NCBI GenBank assembly: GCA_947471745.1 | Contig: CANJKZ010000825.1 | Location: 310,001-374,000, forward strand | Length of the DNA stretch: 64,000 bases | Direction: 5' to 3' | Source of the DNA: Closterium sp. Naga37s-1 | Lineage: Eukaryota > Streptophyta > Zygnematophyceae > Desmidiales > Closteriaceae | Shown: piece by piece, positions 34,901-45,341 of the stretch | Numbering within the stretch: the stretch's first letter is position 1 | How the letters are laid out: each line of letters starts with the position of its first letter | Translations under genes and position numbers: made by a program | Notes under the pieces: generated by a model | What the model saw: only the letters and a program-made list of their open reading frames with translations | The model's database searches: none | What the model was told of the DNA's origin: nothing

Positions 34901-35632
34901 CCTCAGTGCCAACGAGGTCGACAGCAGCAGCAGAAGCAACAGAGGGGAGAAGGGGGACAGGGGAACACCCCTCAAAGAAGGGGGTGCGACGGTCACCGCG
35001 AGAAGCACCGACAGCTAAGATACTCTTCTCAGCTGCAGTAAGGCGCTCCTCTAGCAGGTCGACAGTCAGCTCGGTGGGGCAAAGGGAGAGAAAGTGGTCC
35101 CTGACTGAAGAGAGAGAGTCAGGGAGGCGGGTGACTAGGTAGTAAAGGGTGATGTACATGGGGGGGGGGGGTTCTTGGCACAGAACTCAGTGGGAAGGGC
35201 AGCGCGGTAGCGGGCGTCACTAGTGCGAAGGTGAGCAACTAGGTCAGCGACTGTGGCAAAGGTGGCAAGGTCAGGGAACAGGTACGGCAGCATGAGGCGA
35301 CTGAGGGCAGCAGTGGCAGGGGAGGAGTAGCGTGCAACTACAGCGTCGTACAAAGACTGAGCAGTCTTGTACTGACCAAAGTGTGCGCGCTCAGCAGGGG
35401 GCAGGTGACTACGAACAGCAAGACGAGCAACAGCGTCACGAGTGGTCCACTGCGAGCGAACAGTACTATCAGCAGTGACAGGAGGAGCAGTGGAAACACC
35501 GGACGTGTGATCGAAAAGGGATACCCCATCCCTAGAGTCACACTGAAGAAAGAGCTGTAGGTCATCAACCCATACGTCAAAGTCAACTGCACGTCCCTCA
35601 GAGTCAAAAGTGAAAACTGTAGGACTAGCCAT
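28995..35632 (-). pseudogene. Element B gag-pol polyprotein (most complete copy)
   Basis: Gag begins at 35632 (MASPTVFTFDSEGRAVDFD). At ~35160 a 12-C tract (9-10 would keep frame) separates it from the next frame, which then runs open from 35159 to past 31404. That frame carries a Gly-rich nucleocapsid (34850-34670), a long-loop CCHC-like motif (CAYVLRTGPRSGEVC...H....C), protease DSGASCSFF (~34150), LLWHHRLGHPSLPRL (~33680), and integrase with MDVWGPAR, VVDDYSRY, LHSDRGGEF and SPQQNGIAERRIG. A very long Ala/Gly linker (32450-32070) follows. A deletion of about 30 residues joins GECALGT to GDPDALDIPT. After the solo LTR, 30571-28995 encodes intact RT (YVDDLVF) and RNase H (SCEAEIYAGAMAAQELRW). 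Breaks are few: poly-C shift, small deletion, solo LTR. Confidence 0.88.
30572..31403. mobile_element. Solo LTR (832 bp) of an unrelated LTR element inside element B
   Basis: It starts TGTTATAGAC, ends GCACCAACA, and is flanked by GGTCG on both sides (30567-30571 and 31404-31408). The undisturbed target is present in element A (~39780). The interior has no coding sequence, is AT-rich near 31300, and could have arisen by LTR-LTR recombination. Superfamily not determined. Confidence 0.85.
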
Positions 35633-36622
35633 AGCAGCAGTGGAAGCAGTAGGAAGAGGAGCAGCAGTAGCAGTAATAGCAGTAGTGCAGCAGTAGCAGC
35701 AGTAGCGGCAGTAGCAGCAGCGCAGCAGTAGCAGCAGCGGCGCGGCTCTGCTAGGTGGCGCGGCTCGGCTGGGCGGCTCGGCTCAGCCGGGTGGCGCGGC
35801 TCGGCTTACCAGAGACAGGTGCAGGCGCCGGCAGGGGTCGGCAGGCGCTCGTCAGCAAGGTCCGGCAGGGGCCGGCAGAGGCATGCCAGGAGGGGCCGCG
35901 CGAGTTGGGGCCGGCAGGGGCTCGGTAGCAGGAGCCGGCCGGGGGCGCGCCAGTTGGGGCCGAGAAGGGGGGTGCGCCAGTTGGGGCCGCGACGGGCCCG
36001 CAGAGGAGCCGCGACGGGCCGGCAGAGGGGCCGCGAAGGGCCGTCAGAGGAGCCGCGAAGGGCCGTAGGAGGAGCCGCGACGGGCCTTAACAAGGGCCGC
36101 GATGGGCCGGCAGAGGGGGCCGCGAAGGGCCGTGACGAGGCCGCGACGGGCCGTCAGAGGGGCCGCGAAGGGCCGTAGGAGGGGCCACGACGGGCCTTAA
36201 CAGGGGCCGCGATGGGCCTTAAGAGGGGCCGCGACGGGCCTTAAGAGGGGCCGCGACGGGCCTTTAGAGGGGCCGCGACGGGCCTTAAGAGGGGCCGCGA
36301 CGGGCCTTACGAGGGGCCGCGACGGGCCTTAGGAAGGGGCCGCGACGGGCCTTAGGAAGGGGCCGCGACGTGCCTTACGAGGGGGCGCGACGGGCCTTAA
36401 GAGGGGGCCGCGACGGGCCTTAGGAGGGGCCGCGACGGGCCTGAAGAGGGGCCGCGACGGGCCTTAAGGGGGGTCGCTAAGGGCCACTGAGGGGCAGCGA
36501 CAGGCCACTAGGGGCCTCGAAGGACAGGCACTAGGGCGCGGCTCGGTCAAACGCGACGCGCGCCTCGGGCATATAACGATTTTTTTTTTTTCGAGTGGTG
36601 GGCCCTTCAAAAAAAACGAACC
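35633..36622 (-). repeat. Element B GC-rich tandem-repeat 5' leader
   Basis: 36080-36470 is a near-perfect array of 22-23-bp units AGGGGCCGCGACGGGCCTTA. 35800-36080 is a looser relative. An AGC/AGT trinucleotide run at 35633-35740 leads to gag. Confidence 0.92.
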
Positions 36623-36634
36623 AGCTCTATACCA

Positions 36635-36764
36635 TGTGAGAATCGAGAATGGAATGAATGAACTAGGAACGAGATGGGTACAAGTAGAGAACACAAAAGC
36701 GTTGTACCCTCTAAGAACTACCCCACTACAGCCTAAACAGACTATAGCAGATATAAGTTTGACA
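36635..36764 (-). repeat. Element B 5' LTR
   Basis: 130 bp. It differs from 28636-28765 by one T/C change in AAAAG[T/C]GTTG. Confidence 0.93.
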
Positions 36765-36769
36765 TTTCG

Positions 36770-37849
36770 TGCCACAGTGATTCGCTCGCACGATGTCCTG
36801 GTGAGCGCCTGTACAGGTCGGAGTTGGAATAAAATCCCACGGTGAGGTTGGCGCTTCTGTGAACTTCGCGTGGAGTGGGAGATAACTGCTGCACAGGAGT
36901 TTGTGAAGTGTCGTCGATGAGAATTGGTGTCGTCGAAGAGTCCGCGAATGGTGCCGTAGGTATTGCTGCTGCTGCCGATGTTGTCTCTGTTGCTGTTGAT
37001 GTTGTCCCTGCTGCTGTTGATGTTGTTTCTTCTTGCCGGATTGTTGCTAATGCCCTTTTTCTTTCTGCTTCAGGTATAGTATGTGAAGTCGGGGTCGAGA
37101 TCTGGTGGATGTGTCCAAGAAGTGAAGTTGACGATTGCGTCGCTGTCGGCGGTACCTTGGTCCGGAACGAAGTCAAGAACGAAGACGTTATTCTTCAAGA
37201 CCGCCTTGCCAATGTAGAGTCCGCCTTTTCCGTGGTACAACTTGAACTCCTGAGTGGTGCTATCTGCTTCAAGATGGATACCCTTCGCCATCAATTGACT
37301 GACGCTGAGTAAGTTGTAGCCGAGTCCTTCTGCGATTAAAAATTTCGACATTTGTAGAATAACATTTGTTTCTCGAGATTGAAGTTGAACAATCCCTTGT
37401 CGTCGTGTGTGCAGGTTCTGGTTGTTGGCGACAGTGATTACAACTTCACGCTGAAGTTGGTGTTCCTGTTGAACGAAGCGACCCGAGGAGCACATGTGTT
37501 GTCTGTAGCAGCTGTCCAAGAACCATGTGTCTTTCCCGGACGGCTCGCTCTGGGCGATGGCTGCATACGTCGGGTTGGGCTCTAGTGATTTGCGGCGAGG
37601 AGTGCTTTCGTCGAGCTGTTCTTCTGGTGAGTAGTATGGTGGTGAGCCGGTGATGCAGGAGTCTGTCGTTCTTGTCATGCAGCTCACGATGTTTCTCGTT
37701 CCTTGTGCAGGTTTTGTCGTCGAAGACGTTGAAGACAAAACTTGATTGGTGGGATGCGCCTGTGTAGAAGCCACTTGACTGCTTGAGGGCCGAAGTTGAC
37801 GCTGCGACGACGTTGACTGCTGCTGATTCGGGCAGTGTGTACAAGGATG
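36770..37849 (-). pseudogene. Copia-1 zinc-knuckle end, protease and GAG-preintegrase
   Basis: The minus strand begins with CTHCPNQQQ, the second half of the Gag zinc knuckle. It runs through a Ser/Thr-rich spacer to a retropepsin with DTWFLDSCYRQHM, where the usual DSGA is changed to DSCY, and then LIAEGLGYNLLSVSQL. A stop and frameshift follow near 37070. The other frame (37130-36770) contains a Thr/Ala/Ser-rich spacer and the GAG-preintegrase end FYSNSDLY...ASESLWHE, which is completed by RLGHPS at 28630. Confidence 0.85.
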
Positions 37850-37979
37850 TGTTAGAATGTGAGCGAATGAATGGCTGAACTAGAAAGCAGGTGGGTACAT
37901 ATAGGAAACCTAAAAGTGTTGTACCCTGTAAGGACTACCCCACTACAGCCTAAACAGACTATAGCATATAAGTTTGACA
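37850..37979 (-). repeat. Element A 3' LTR
   Basis: 130 bp, TGTTAGAATG...TTTGACA. Confidence 0.93.
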
Positions 37980-38208
37980 CACCCCCATAGGCAAAGTGGG
38001 GGAGAACAAGAGGTCACAAGACCAGTCAAGAAAGACAAAGCAAGCTCAGGGTGGATCACAAAGTCACCACGCAGTCTAAGCACAAGCAAATGGCCACAAG
38101 GCCAGTTCACATGCAGAGTTATATAAAGGAGAACAAACAATACAGTGAACACAACCTAGCAAGTGTAAGCATGCAGGTATATGTATAAAGAGTACAGTAC
38201 AACCAGAG

Positions 38209-41200
38209 TCAAGAAGAAAGCAAGTGAGGCACAGTAGGTACAAGGCCTAACACAGTACAGAAACGCTGATGATCACAAGGCTGAAGTGCCTTGGTGAAAA
38301 CATCAGCAGTGTTGGCCTGAGAGGCCACGTAAGCAAGACGAAGCTGGCCACGCTGCTGTAACTCTCGAGCAAGGAAGTAGCGCAGAGCAATGTGCTTCGT
38401 TCTGTGCTCCAGTCTGTGCTCCTGACACAAGGCCAGCATGGCCTTGTTGTCGACGTACAGAACTGGAGGAGAACGAGGCGCCTCTCCGAAGTCGGTCAGC
38501 AGGTAGGTAAGCCAGCGTAGCTCCTGTGCAGCCATGGCCCCAGCGTAGATCTCAGCCTCACAACTGGAGCTGAGAACAGAAGAAGAGCGGGTAGACTGCC
38601 AAGAGACAGAACCGGAGCCAAGACTGAAGGTGTAACCCTGTGACGACCGCTGCGTGGCCAAGTCGTCAACCCAGGAGGCGTCAGCGTGACCAGTGAGGAC
38701 AACTCGAGCCCGTCCTCCAAGCACGAGCCCCATGCCCGATGTACTGCACAAGTAGCGCAACACCCTCTTCGCAGCATCCCAGTGCACCTTTCGGTGCCTG
38801 CCGGGAGCCACGTAGCGAGCCAGAAGGCTGAGAGGGTATGCGAGGTCAGGTCGTGTGCAAGTCATCAGGTACATGAGGCAGCCCACAAGCTCTGGATACG
38901 GGCCACTCGGCTCTACGGACTCGTCCGAAGGTGGAGCTGAGAGCGAGTGACCGGTAGGCAGAGGAGTGGACTGTGGCAAGGAGTACGTGAAGCCGAAGCG
39001 CTGAAGGACCTGCTGCACCATGTGGGACTGAGTCAAGGTAATGGTGCGCTGTGCTCTGTCCCGGGTGATCCGCAAGCCAAGATAGCTTGTCAACTCACCC
39101 AGGTCTGTGCACGTGTGTCTCTTCTGCAGCTCTGACTTCACGTGGGCGAGTGCCTCAGTGTCAGCAGTAGCAAAGACAAGGTCGTCCACGTACACGAGAA
39201 CGTAGAACGGCGGCAGAGTAGTGTCAGTGCGTAGAAACAGAGAAGGGTCAGAAGTGGAAGGAGCAAAACCAAGAACAGCAAGAGTCGTCCTGAGTGTGTC
39301 GTGCCACTCACAGGGTGCCTGGCGGAGACCGTAGACTGGCCGCCGGAGGCTCCACTGGGTACCAGTAGGAAACGACCCAGTGAAGCCAGGTGGGCGGCGC
39401 AGCCAGATCTCCTCGTGCAGGCTGCCCTGGAGGAAGGCTGTGCTGAAGTCAAGCGAGTGGAGCTCTTAGTCACGCTGAGCAGCAACGTGCAGCAGTACCC
39501 GAAGAGTGGTCATCTTCGGGGTAGGGGAGAAGGTCTGAAAGAAGTCAACTCCCTGTCGCTGACTAAAGCCACGTGCAACATAACGCGCCTTGAAGGCAGG
39601 CGGAGAACCCGGCGGCCGCTTCACCCTGAAGATCCACATGCAACTGACGATGTTCGCCCCAGGTGGGGGAACCTCGTCTACGTAGATGCCTGTGGACTTC
39701 CAGGAAGCCATCTCGGCGTCCATGGCTGCCTGCCACTGAGAGGAGTAGGGACCCTCTATTGCCTCTGCGTAAGAGCGCGGGGTCGGGATGTCTGGTGCAT
39801 CTGGGTCTCCCTCAGGGACAAGCAGCATGGACACGAGATGAGGTACAGTAGCGGCAAAGCACTCAAACTCCTCCTGTCTGTCCTCAAGAACGTCCGTGCC
39901 AAGAGCACACTCAACCCCGACGGACGGAGGACAGACAGACGCAGACGCAGACTCAGCAACAAGACTAGTGGCGTAGTCTAGGCGACAGGCTGCAGCAAAG
40001 TCAACAAGCTCAGTAAGAAGAGCAGACGCAGCAGTGGACTCAAACAGAGGGTCAGTGACAGCAGTGGCCAGAAAGCGCGTGACAGCTGGACTAGCAGCAC
40101 GTAGGGAGTCAGACGCAGGGTCCGGACCGGCAGGTAGAGAGGACGCAGGAGGAGACGGAAGAGGGACACGCTGTGGAGCAGTGGAAGGACGCAGAGTCAT
40201 AGACTGAGTGTCAGGGACAGGAGGAGGACGCGGACGCGAAACAAGACCAGCGCGAACAGTACGGACAGGCGACGCAGAACGAGACTCAGGCGACACAGGA
40301 CGCGACTCAGGCTGACGACGCTCCGTAAGACCTCTAGTCGGTCCAGAGTAAGGAGAAGGACCAGGCAGTGGAGAGGCCGGCTGTAACTGCGACTGGGACT
40401 GGACAGGCGGTGGACTCAGGAAGGGAGGAGGACCAGGAGGAGGCGGGGAACCAAGAACCTGCTGAAGGAGTGGAACGTAGTACGGCCGCGGCCGCGCAGC
40501 GCCTCCAGAAACAGCAGAGACAGAACCGGTACCCTCAGCCCCAGGGTCTCCAATCCCAGCAGCACCTCCAGCAGCTCTAGCAGCTCCAGCACCAGCAGCA
40601 CCTCCATCACCAGTAGCACCGCCAGCAGCTCCAGCAGCACCTCCAGCAGCTCCAGCAGCTCCAGCACCAGCAGCACCTCCAGCAGCTCCAGCAGCTCCAG
40701 CACCAGCAGCACCTCCAGCACCAGCAGCACCGCTAGCAGCTCCAGCAGCACCTCCAGCAGCTCTTCAGCTCCAGCACCAGCAGCACCTCCAGCAGCACCA
40801 GCACCAGCAGCACCTCCGGCAGCTCTAGCAGCACCTCCAGCAGCTCCAGCAGCACCAGCACCAGCAGAACCTCGACAGCGCCGAGAGTACCACTCACGAA
40901 GCTGCTGTGGAGAGAGGGGCTCCCGCCGCGACGGGACACCTAGAGCACCTCCATTCTCAGCACGCGCAGGCTCAGCACCTCCAGACGCAGTACCCTCAGG
41001 CTCCACACGCCCAGGCTCAGCACCCCTAGGCTCAGCACCCCCAGACTCAGCACCCCCAGGCTCCACACGATCAGGCTCAACACCCCCAGTCCCCGCACCC
41101 CCTGTCTCAGCACCCCTAGCAGCACCTGAGTCGACAGCTACCTCGACCGGCTCGGCAGGGTCTACCTGGGACACACCTGAGGGGGCAGGACCCTGGGGGG

Positions 41201-44114
41201 GAGGGGGTCTACCGGGGGAGTACCTGGTGCTAGGAAGAGCGGCGGGGGGGGGGAGAGAGGCAGTGCGGTAGGGAAAGAGACGGTAGTAAGAAACCGACTC
41301 GTCAAACGTGACGTCCTAAGAGGACAGAACACGACGCGAGGTGGGGTGGTAGAACTGCCACTCGGGTGCCTCAGGAGGGAAGCCAAGGAAGACACAGGGA
41401 ACGGCACGGGAGGACAGCTTGTCCGCTGAAGTATCGCAGACAAAAGCTCGAGATCCCCAGACACGGAACGCGGACGCATCACCAACCTTCCCCGTCCACC
41501 ACAGAGTAGGTGTGGTCTCCGGCAAGGAGACACGAGGCTGAAGGTTGATCTGATGCGCAGCGTACTGAACCGCGAACGGCCACAGAAAATGGGGAGCAGC
41601 CGCATGGATCATGGACGTACGAGCAACATCCATGACCATGCCAATGCGGCGCTCAGCAATCCCATTTTGCTGTGGGGAGGCCGGAAGCGTGAACGTCTGG
41701 CGGATGCCCTCCGCACGACAGAAGGCCCTCAGGAGGTCGGAGGAAAACTCACCACCTCTGTCTGAGTGCAGATGCAGAACAGGAAGGTCCGAGCCGAAAC
41801 TCTCGCTGAGCTGGTGACGAGTACCGCGGATCCAGTCGATCAACACCTCAGGGACCTCACCTTTCCTGCGCAAGGAGAAGACTGTGGTGTAACGCGAGTA
41901 GTCGTCAACGACCAGCAGGAAGTAACGCTCGTGACCCTGTCCACGGACGCAGGCTGGGCCCCACACGTCCATGTGAAGAGTCTTCAGAGGAGCCTCAGTC
42001 GGAGGGAACGTGGAGGAGTGAGGAGCGGCGCACTGCCGGCCCTCGACACAGGGAACACAGGTAGGGGCAGGCCCCGGAGGAAGGGGAGGGAGGGACCGGG
42101 GTAGACCCGAGACAAGGGTACGGGAGGCCATACCTCGAAGATGAGGCAGGGAGGGGTGAGAAAGGCGGTGGTGCCAAAGGAGAGTCTCATGTGACAGAGG
42201 ACGACACGAGCAGGGGGCAGACGCAGGACTAGACCTGGACGCGGCAGCAAACACCTGATTAGACGCAGCTACCTGACCAGACGCAGAGACCGGAGGAGGT
42301 GCAGTAGTCAGTGTGTACAGACTCGAGCCAGGCCGATGGGTGAACGTGGCCAGGTGGCGACCCGTCCGAGAGCAAGTGCAGTGGGTCACACGCTGACCTC
42401 CAGGGGCGAACTGGTCAACCCACGCGTCCTGGAGGTCAGCTCCACTCACCAAGTTTGTAGAGAACGAGGGGAGGTGGAGTCCCGACAGAACCGTGGAAGA
42501 GTGTGCAAGGACTAGGCCCCCAGAGGGGTCAGCAAGGGAGACTGCGACAGGCCAACTGAGCGGCGTGAGTGTGGTGTTGTCTCTAAAGAAAGAGCGCGAA
42601 GCACCAGAGTCAAGTGTGAAAGTGTGCAAGGCCTCAGTAGGTGCAGTACCAGAGAGAGAAGACTCACCAGCACCTGGAGCAGCAGACTCACCAGTGTCTG
42701 GAGCAGCAGACGCACTAGCACCTAGAGCAGCAGCCGCAATGCCCGGGTCGGGCGGGACACTAAGGTAACAGTCACCCTCAGCACTATCAGTCAAAGCATA
42801 CATGGCAGCAAGGATAGCATCGAAATCAAGATCAAAGATAGGCACATTCTGCAGAAGCAGATCATGCCAGCGAGGGAGCTCAACAGCGTCAGGAAACTGG
42901 GCACGCCAGGCGTCAGTCAAGCGACCGAAGCAGCGCTGTGTAGTGTGTGGCAGCCCACACGCCTCCCCACGACGACTGCCGGTGCGAAGAACGTAAGTGC
43001 AGGGACCAGCACCCCCAGACCTCCCACGCCCAGCGTACCACTCACGAAGCTGCTGGGCCGACGGGGTCTCACGGGAGCGCGGCTGCTGCTGGCGCTGGCT
43101 ACCACCAAAGCCTCCACGCTGCGCGACTGCACCTTGACCAGCACCACCGCCGCCGCCACCTCCACCACCGCTGCCGCTGCCACCACCACCTCCGCCGCTG
43201 CCTCCACCACCTCCACCGCCGCCACTGAAGCCCCCACTCCCGGTACCACCCCCACCTCCACCGCCACCCCCTCCGCCTCCTCCACCTCCTCCACCGCCTC
43301 CCCCGCTGCCCCCTCCACCACCCTTGCTCCCCTTGCCCTTGCTGTTGCGGCATCTCCCACTAGGGGCAGACGCAGCTCCGACCTCCTCAGTGCCAACGAG
43401 GTCGACAGCAGCAGCAGAAGCAACAGAGGGGAGAAGGGGGACAGGGGAGCACCCCTCAAAGAAAGGGGTGCGTCGGTCGCCGCGAGAAGCACCTACAGCT
43501 AAGATACTCTTCTCAGCTGCAGCAAGGCGCTCCTCTTGCAGTTCGACAGTCAGCTCGGTGGGGCAAAGGGAGAGAAAGTGGTCCCTGACTGAAGAAAGGG
43601 AGTCAGGGAGGCGGGTGACTAGGTAGTAAAGGGTGATGTACATGGGGGGGGGGTTCTTGGCACAGAACTCAGTGGGAAGGGCAGCGCGGTAGCGGGCGTC
43701 ACTAGTGCGGAGGTGAGCAACTAGGTCAGCGACTGTGGCAAAGGCGGCAAGGTCAAGGAAAAGGTACGGTAGCATGAGGCGGCTGAGGGCAGTAGTGGCA
43801 GGGGAGGAGTAGCGCGCAACTACAGCGTCATACAAAGACTGAGCAGTCTTGTACTGGCCAAAATGCGCGCGCTCAGCAGGCGGCAGGTGACTACGAACAG
43901 CAAGGTGAGCAACAGCGTCACGAGTGGTCCACTGCGAGCGAACCGTACTGTCAGCAGTGGCAGCAGGAGCAGTAGAAACACCGGACGTGTGATCGAAAAG
44001 GGATACCCCATCGCTAGAATCACACTTAAGAAAAAGCTGCAGGTCGTCAACCCACACGTCAAAGTCAACTGCACGTCCCTCAGCATCAAAGGTGAGAACA
44101 GTAGGGCTAGCCAT
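38209..44114 (-). pseudogene. Element A gag-pol polyprotein with at least two stops and poly-C frameshifts
   Basis: From the ATG at 44114 one frame runs 932 codons. It contains Gag, a 10-C tract encoding PPP before MYITLYY, the Gly-rich nucleocapsid, a CCHC-like motif, protease DSGASRSFF, LLWHHRLSHPSLPHL, and integrase with LHSDRGGEF and SPQQNGIAERRIG. It ends at a TAG (41316) that replaces Gln in SSQDVTF. Poly-C runs at ~41243 and ~41195 shift the linker frame. The linker has Ala/Gly repeats with the motif PLSPQQLREWYSRR. RT (40296-39138) has a stop at 39466 replacing Tyr in QRDYEL. 39195-38209 encodes YVDDLVF through RNase H to the normal end. It would not yield a full polyprotein. Confidence 0.87.
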
Positions 44115-45194
44115 AGCAGCAGTAGGAGCAGTAGTAGCAGCAGTAACAGCAGTGGAAGCAGTAGCAGCAGTAGCAGCAGAGGCAGTAGGGCAGTGCAGGG
44201 CAGTGCGGCTCAGTAGGGTGGCGCGGCTCGGTAGGGCGGTGCGGCTCAGTGGGCGGCGCGGCTCAGTGGGCGGCGCGGCTCGGCTGGGCGGCGCGGCTCG
44301 GCTGGGCGGCGCGGGTGCTTACCAGGGGCGGGTGCGGGGCCGGGCCGTGACAGCAAGGGCCGCGCGAGTAGGGGTGGCGACGGCAGGGGGACCGCGACAG
44401 CAGGGGGCGCGCCAGCAGAGGGCCGCGTCAGCAGGGGCCTCGCCAGCAGGGGGAGGGGGCCGCGTCAGCAGGGGGGGGGGCGCGTCAGCAAGGGCCGCGC
44501 CAGTAGGGCCGGGCCTTGTCAGCAGGGGGGGCCGCGACAGCAAGGGGCGCGCCAGCAGGGGGCCGCGTCAGCAGGGGTCGCGCCTGCAGGGGCTGCGCCA
44601 GCAGGGGGCCGCGTCAGTAGTGGGGCCGCGCCAGCAGGGGCCGCGTCAGCAGTGGGGTCGCGATAGTAGGGGCCGCGCCAGCAGGGGGGCCGCGTCAGCT
44701 AGGGCCGCGCCAGCAGGGGGGGGCGACAGCAGGGGGCCGCGTCAGCAGGGGCCGCGCCAACAGGGGCCGCGACAGTAAGGGGGCGCGTCAGCAGTGGGGG
44801 CGCGCCAGCAGGGGCCGCGTCAGCAATGGGCCGCGTCAGCAGGGGCCGCGCCAGCAGGGGGGCGCGCCAGCAGGGGCCGCGCCGCGGTAGGGGCCGCGTT
44901 GGCAGGGGGGGGACCGCGCCAGCAGGGGGCCGCGACAGCAGGGGGGCGCGACGGGCTAGGGCCGCGACGGCAGGGGTCGCGCCAGCAGGGGCCGCGCTAG
45001 CAGGGGGGCCGCGACGGGCTAGGGCCGCGACGGGCAGTAGGGGCCGCTAAGGGCAGTAGGGGTCGCGTCCAGCAGGGGCCGGGACGGGCGACAAAGGGGC
45101 CACGAAGGGCAGGGCGCGATGCGCGCTTCGGGCAAGGCAGGAAAAAAAAATTGTGGTGGGCCCTTAAAAAAAAACGTTCCCACTAGGGAACCTG
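44115..45194 (-). repeat. Element A GC-rich tandem-repeat 5' leader
   Basis: Units of about 15-21 bp containing CAGCAGGGGCCGCG (44340-45060), with several G-runs of 6-9. An AGC/AGT trinucleotide tract lies next to gag (44115-44190). Confidence 0.88.
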
Positions 45195-45206
45195 CTCATA
45201 ATACCA

Positions 45207-45336
45207 TGTTAGAATGTGAGCGAATGAATGGCTGAACTAGAAAGCAGATGGGTACATATAGGAAACCTAAAAGTGTTGTACCCTGTAAGGACTACCCCAC
45301 TACAGCCTAAACAGACTATAGCATATAAGTTTGACA
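45207..45336 (-). repeat. Element A 5' LTR
   Basis: 130 bp. It differs from 37850-37979 by one G/A change (AAGCA[G/A]GTGGG context). Confidence 0.93.
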
Positions 45337-45341
45337 GGATG

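Larger units (their letters stand above)
28636..36764 (-). mobile_element. Copia element B (short-LTR family), nested in Copia-1
   Basis: It is 8129 bp, flanked by TTTCG (28631-28635 and 36765-36769). Its 130-bp LTRs differ at one position. It interrupts Copia-1 exactly within the codons for the WHERLGHP motif. Minus-strand order: 5' LTR, primer-binding site TGGTATAGAGC, ~1-kb GC-rich leader, gag-pol, 3' untranslated region, polypurine tract, 3' LTR. It is the least damaged polyprotein in the window but contains an 832-bp solo LTR. Confidence 0.93.
37850..45336 (-). mobile_element. Copia element A (short-LTR family), nested in Copia-1
   Basis: It is 7487 bp, flanked by GGATG (37845-37849 and 45337-45341). 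Its 130-bp LTRs differ at one position. The insertion splits the Copia-1 Gag zinc knuckle CHLCKTSGHP / CTHC. Architecture is as in B and D: primer-binding site TGGTATTATGAGC, ~1-kb GC-rich leader, gag-pol, 3' untranslated region, polypurine tract. Confidence 0.93.

Noticed and set aside
44200-45050. Open frames in the GC-rich leaders of A, B, C and D
   Set aside because: They are on the antisense or non-gag frames, made only of G/A/R repeats, and unit-length dependent. Compositional artefacts.
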